From the NCBI GenBank assembly GCA_031258665.1, contig JAIRML010000120.1:1-6358 (forward strand): 6,358 bases of DNA. The letters are read 5' to 3'. The notes beneath the pieces were generated by a model, which was not told where the DNA came from, made no database searches, and worked only from the letters and a program-made list of their open reading frames with translations. Position numbers and translations under genes: made by a program. Below, one piece after another: positions 4,175 to 6,358 of this stretch; the first letter of the stretch is position 1, and each line of letters opens with the position of its first letter. This DNA is from Oscillospiraceae bacterium (GTDB taxonomy: Bacteria; Bacillota; Clostridia; Oscillospirales; UBA929).

Positions 4175-5530
4175 TCAGCCCGCCGGCGGGGCGTCGCCCT
4201 CCGGCGGCTCCTCGGCGGCGCTCTCCGGCAGCGCGGCGACGTCGCGCAGTTTGCGTTCGATGGCTCGGGTGCGGGTGCCCACCAGGGCGTCCAGGTCGCC
4301 GCGCGCCTGGTCCTGCTTCTTCTGGGCATTTTGCAAGATGCCCGCAAATTTAGAAAATTCTGTCTTTACGCTGCTCAGGACATCCCACACCTCGCTGGAG
4401 CGTTTTTGGATCGCCAGGCTCTTAAAGCCCATCTGCAGTGAATTGAGCAGCGCCGCCATCGTGGTGGGGCCGGCGATGTTGATGTGAAAATCCCGCTGGA
4501 GCGTCTCCACCATCCCCCGGCGCACCGCCTCGGCGTACAGCCCCTCCACCGGCAGAAACATGACCGCAAAATCCGTCGTATGAGGCGGGCTGATGTACTT
4601 GGTCTGGATGTCACGCGCCATCTGCTTCAACACGCGCTCCAGCGCCGCCGCCGCCGCTTCCACCTCCTCGGCCGCACCCGTCTCGTAGGCCCGCATGAGC
4701 GCCTCGAAGGTGTCGCCGGGGAATTTGGCGTCGATGGGCAGGTAGACCGGCCGGCCGCCGTCGCCGGGCAGCCGCACGGCGTACTCCACCACCTCCCGGG
4801 ACCCCGGCCGCGTCGCCACGTTCGTCTCGTACTGTTCCGGGGCGAGGATCTGCTCCAAAATCGCGCCGAGCTGCAGTTCTCCCAACATGCCCCGCGTCTT
4901 CACATTGGAGAGCACCCGTTTGAGGTCGCCCACGCCGACGGCGAGCTGCTGCATCTCACCCAGCCCCTTGTAGACCTCCTCCAGCCGCTTGCTGACCAGG
5001 GCAAAGGACTGCCCAATGCGCTCCTCCAGCGTCTTTTGCAGCTTCTCGTCCACCGTGGCGCGCATCTGCTCAATCTGCTTGCCGCCCTCCTCTTGGATGT
5101 GGCGCAGGCGGGCCTCCATCGTCTGCCGCATGGCCTCGAGTTTCTGCTCGTTTTGCGCCGACATGCCCTGCAGCCGCCCGTCCAGGGCGGTCAGCCGTTC
5201 GCCGACGGACACCCGGAGCTGATCCTGGCTGCGCGCCAGGTGCTCGCGCAGTTCGGTCAGACGCCTGTCCTGCGCCTCGGCTGCGCGGCCCTGCGCGCCG
5301 GCAAGTGTCTCGCCCAGCGCGCCCACCGACCCGCGGACAGACGCCCCCGTCTCCTGCCGGACGGCGCGCAGCTCCTGCTGCAACTCCTGCCGCAGCGCCC
5401 GCCAGTGCTCCGCCTCCCGTTCCGAACCCAACCCGCGCCGCCGCAAGAGCAGCCCGACCGCCGCCAGCGACAGCGCCGCCCCCACACCGGACAGCGCCGC
5501 CGCCACAATGCCCCAAGCGCCCACAAACAC
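4175..5530 (-). CDS. rmuC: DNA recombination protein RmuC homologue
   Basis: A 451-residue protein of the RmuC family, linked in E. coli to limiting inversions at short inverted repeats and carrying a nuclease-like fold. Residues 3-29 form an N-terminal membrane anchor (IVAAALSGVGAALSLAAVGL), followed by Arg-rich residues. Residues 36-190 are a long coiled coil rich in Glu, Gln and Arg. The conserved domain runs from about 190 to 430, with KTRGMLGELQLGAILEQIL (211-229), LPIDAKFPGDTFEAL (264-278), ISPPHTTDFAVMFLPVEGLY (313-332) and NIAGPTTMAALLNSL (351-365). The tail is acidic and Pro-rich. The start is GTG 5530, with GAGGGGG (5535-5541) four bases upstream. A GTG two codons later has better spacing and is possible. 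The stop codon sits in a 9-base tandem repeat. Length and domain order are normal. Confidence 0.95.
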   Translation of the reverse strand: MFVGAWGIVAAALSGVGAALSLAAVGLLLRRRGLGSEREAEHWRALRQELQQELRAVRQETGASVRGSVGALGETLAGAQGRAAEAQDRRLTELREHLARSQDQLRVSVGERLTALDGRLQGMSAQNEQKLEAMRQTMEARLRHIQEEGGKQIEQMRATVDEKLQKTLEERIGQSFALVSKRLEEVYKGLGEMQQLAVGVGDLKRVLSNVKTRGMLGELQLGAILEQILAPEQYETNVATRPGSREVVEYAVRLPGDGGRPVYLPIDAKFPGDTFEALMRAYETGAAEEVEAAAAALERVLKQMARDIQTKYISPPHTTDFAVMFLPVEGLYAEAVRRGMVETLQRDFHINIAGPTTMAALLNSLQMGFKSLAIQKRSSEVWDVLSSVKTEFSKFAGILQNAQKKQDQARGDLDALVGTRTRAIERKLRDVAALPESAAEEPPEGDAPPAG

Positions 5531-5543
5531 CTTGCCCCCTCAG

Positions 5544-5586
5544 GCAGCGCCGCAGGAACAGCATATGTTCCGCGGCGCCGCTTTTT
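5544..5586. other. Strong hairpin with T-run between the ZIP gene and rmuC
   Basis: GCGCCGC (5547-5553), a bulged A, and GGAACA (5555-5560) pair with TGTTCC (5566-5571) and GCGGCGC (5572-5578) around loop GCATA. Two more pairs are possible outside (5544-5545 with 5580-5581). TTTTT (5582-5586) follows on the plus strand, which looks like a plus-strand intrinsic terminator, yet no plus-strand gene ends here. In minus-strand RNA the A/C mismatch at 5546/5579 becomes a U-G pair, so the stem is better in the direction of rmuC. There it sits next to the rmuC ribosome binding site with no U-run after it. It may insulate against antisense transcription or shape the rmuC leader. Confidence 0.6.
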
Positions 5587-5611
5587 AATGGGAATTATTG
5601 TGCATTGTCAA
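5582..5611 (-). promoter_or_regulatory. Weak candidate promoter for rmuC
   Basis: On the minus strand TTGACA (5611-5606) is a perfect -35 box, but the only -10 candidate is TAAAAA (5587-5582) at an 18-base spacing. The start would fall inside the hairpin just downstream. TTGACA is also half of the perfect palindrome TGTCAATTGACA (5606-5617), which may be a protein site or chance. Evidence is thin, and rmuC could instead be read from the ZIP gene 87 bases upstream. Confidence 0.25.
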
Positions 5612-5617
5612 TTGACA

Positions 5618-6358
5618 TCACCCGAGCGCCGTGTCCAGGAGCATCATGCAGGCGAACCCCAGCATGGCGCCGATGGTGGCGCCGTGGCCGCTGCCGCCGC
5701 ACTGCGCCTCCGGGATCAGCTCCTCGACGACGACGAACACCATCGCGCCCGCCGCGAAGGACAGCGCATAGGGCAGCACCCCCCGGAGGCTGACCGCCAA
5801 CACCGCGCCCACGACGGCGGCCAGCGGCTCCACCATGCCCGAGATCTGCCCGTACCAGAAGCTTTTCAGGCGCGAGAGACCCTCCCGGCGCAACGGGATT
5901 GAGACAGCCGCCCCCTCCGGAAAATTTTGGACCCCTATGCCCACGGTGAGCGCGACGGCCGACGCCCAGGCGTCCGGGTAGACGGCGGCGCTGCCGAAGG
6001 CCACGCCAAACGCGAGCCCCTCCGGGATGTTGTGCAGCGTGATGGCCATGACCAGCAGCACACTGCGCCGCCAGCCGGACCGCAACCCCTCGGGCGCGGC
6101 CTCCGGCTGCGCGTGCAAATGGGGCAGCAGGCGGTCGGCCAGATAGAGAAAGAGCCCGCCCAGCAAGAACCCGACCAGCGCGGGGGCGGGCGTCGCGCTC
6201 ATCTCAATGGCGGGCGCCAGCAACGACCAGAACGAGGCGGCGATCATCACGCCGGCGGCAAAACCGAGCATCAGATCCAGCACGCGCCGGTCGATGCTTT
6301 TAAAGAAAAATACGGTGGCGCCGCCCAGCGCGGTCAGCCCCCACGTGAACAGACCGCC
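5618..6358 (-). CDS. ZIP-family divalent metal transporter (GufA-type), N-terminus outside the window
   Basis: The visible frame covers 246 residues and stays open to the right edge. The start lies beyond 6358. A GTG at 6283 could be taken for a start, but the 25 in-frame codons before it (GGLFTWGLTALGG...) are typical ZIP sequence, so the gene is longer. ZIP proteins carry zinc, iron or manganese across the cytoplasmic membrane. Numbered from the edge, the transport-site motifs are HNIPEGLAFG (109-118) in one helix and QNFPEGAAVS (144-153) in the next, with Gln replacing the first His, as is usual in the GufA group. EELIPE (212-217) is the later conserved helix. About seven hydrophobic segments are visible, with a His-containing loop at 80-99. 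It ends 87 bases before rmuC on the same strand. Confidence 0.93.
   Translation of the reverse strand, partial: GGLFTWGLTALGGATVFFFKSIDRRVLDLMLGFAAGVMIAASFWSLLAPAIEMSATPAPALVGFLLGGLFLYLADRLLPHLHAQPEAAPEGLRSGWRRSVLLVMAITLHNIPEGLAFGVAFGSAAVYPDAWASAVALTVGIGVQNFPEGAAVSIPLRREGLSRLKSFWYGQISGMVEPLAAVVGAVLAVSLRGVLPYALSFAAGAMVFVVVEELIPEAQCGGSGHGATIGAMLGFACMMLLDTALG

Noticed and set aside
4484..5902. A 472-codon open frame on the plus strand
   Set aside because: It is the antisense shadow of rmuC and part of the ZIP gene, low in complexity (His, Arg, Gln, Leu). Both minus-strand genes have clear family motifs.

Overview
The window looks like chromosomal DNA of a GC-rich member of the Firmicutes (Bacillota), probably class Clostridia. 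The signs are strong AGGAGG-type ribosome binding sites, sigma-A promoters with 17-bp spacers, a clostridial-style ECF sigma factor with its membrane partner, an Rmu-C protein, a GufA-type ZIP transporter and a TM1586-like nitroreductase. The genus cannot be told from the sequence alone.

Layout, left to right. (1) 1-134: downstream flank with long G and C runs and hairpins, perhaps the end of the sigma operon transcript. (2) 135-1696, minus strand: a two-gene operon of an ECF sigma factor and a single-pass membrane protein, probably its anti-sigma factor, translationally coupled by an ATGA overlap. (3) 1697-2464: a gene-poor stretch with a divergent promoter pair. An ECF-like promoter near 1988-2013 fires left toward the sigma gene, and a near-consensus sigma-A promoter at 2231-2259 fires right. 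In both directions the space between promoter and gene is filled by strings of hairpins. These include three copies of a short repeat (AAAACAARAATTTTGGG and close variants). (4) 2465-3138, plus strand: a type II toxin-antitoxin pair, lower in GC than its flanks. The antitoxin has a RelB/DinJ-like front half and a VapB/Phd-like tail, and the toxin is a PIN-domain RNase. (5) 3172-3906, minus: a nitroreductase-family protein, convergent with the toxin gene. (6) 3980-4155, minus: a complete tRNA-Thr(CGT) unit with promoter, tRNA with encoded CCA, and intrinsic terminator. (7) 4175-5530, minus: rmuC. (8) 5531-5617: a spacer with a strong hairpin and a 12-bp palindrome. (9) 5618 to the right edge, minus: a ZIP metal transporter whose N-terminus lies outside the window.

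Functionally this is a patchwork. The sigma/anti-sigma pair is a self-contained envelope-signalling unit. The toxin-antitoxin pair is an autonomous module with its own promoter and probable autoregulation. rmuC, the tRNA and the ZIP gene are ordinary housekeeping neighbours on one strand. The most unusual parts are the mosaic antitoxin and the hairpin-rich repeats lying in the leaders of two unrelated operons.
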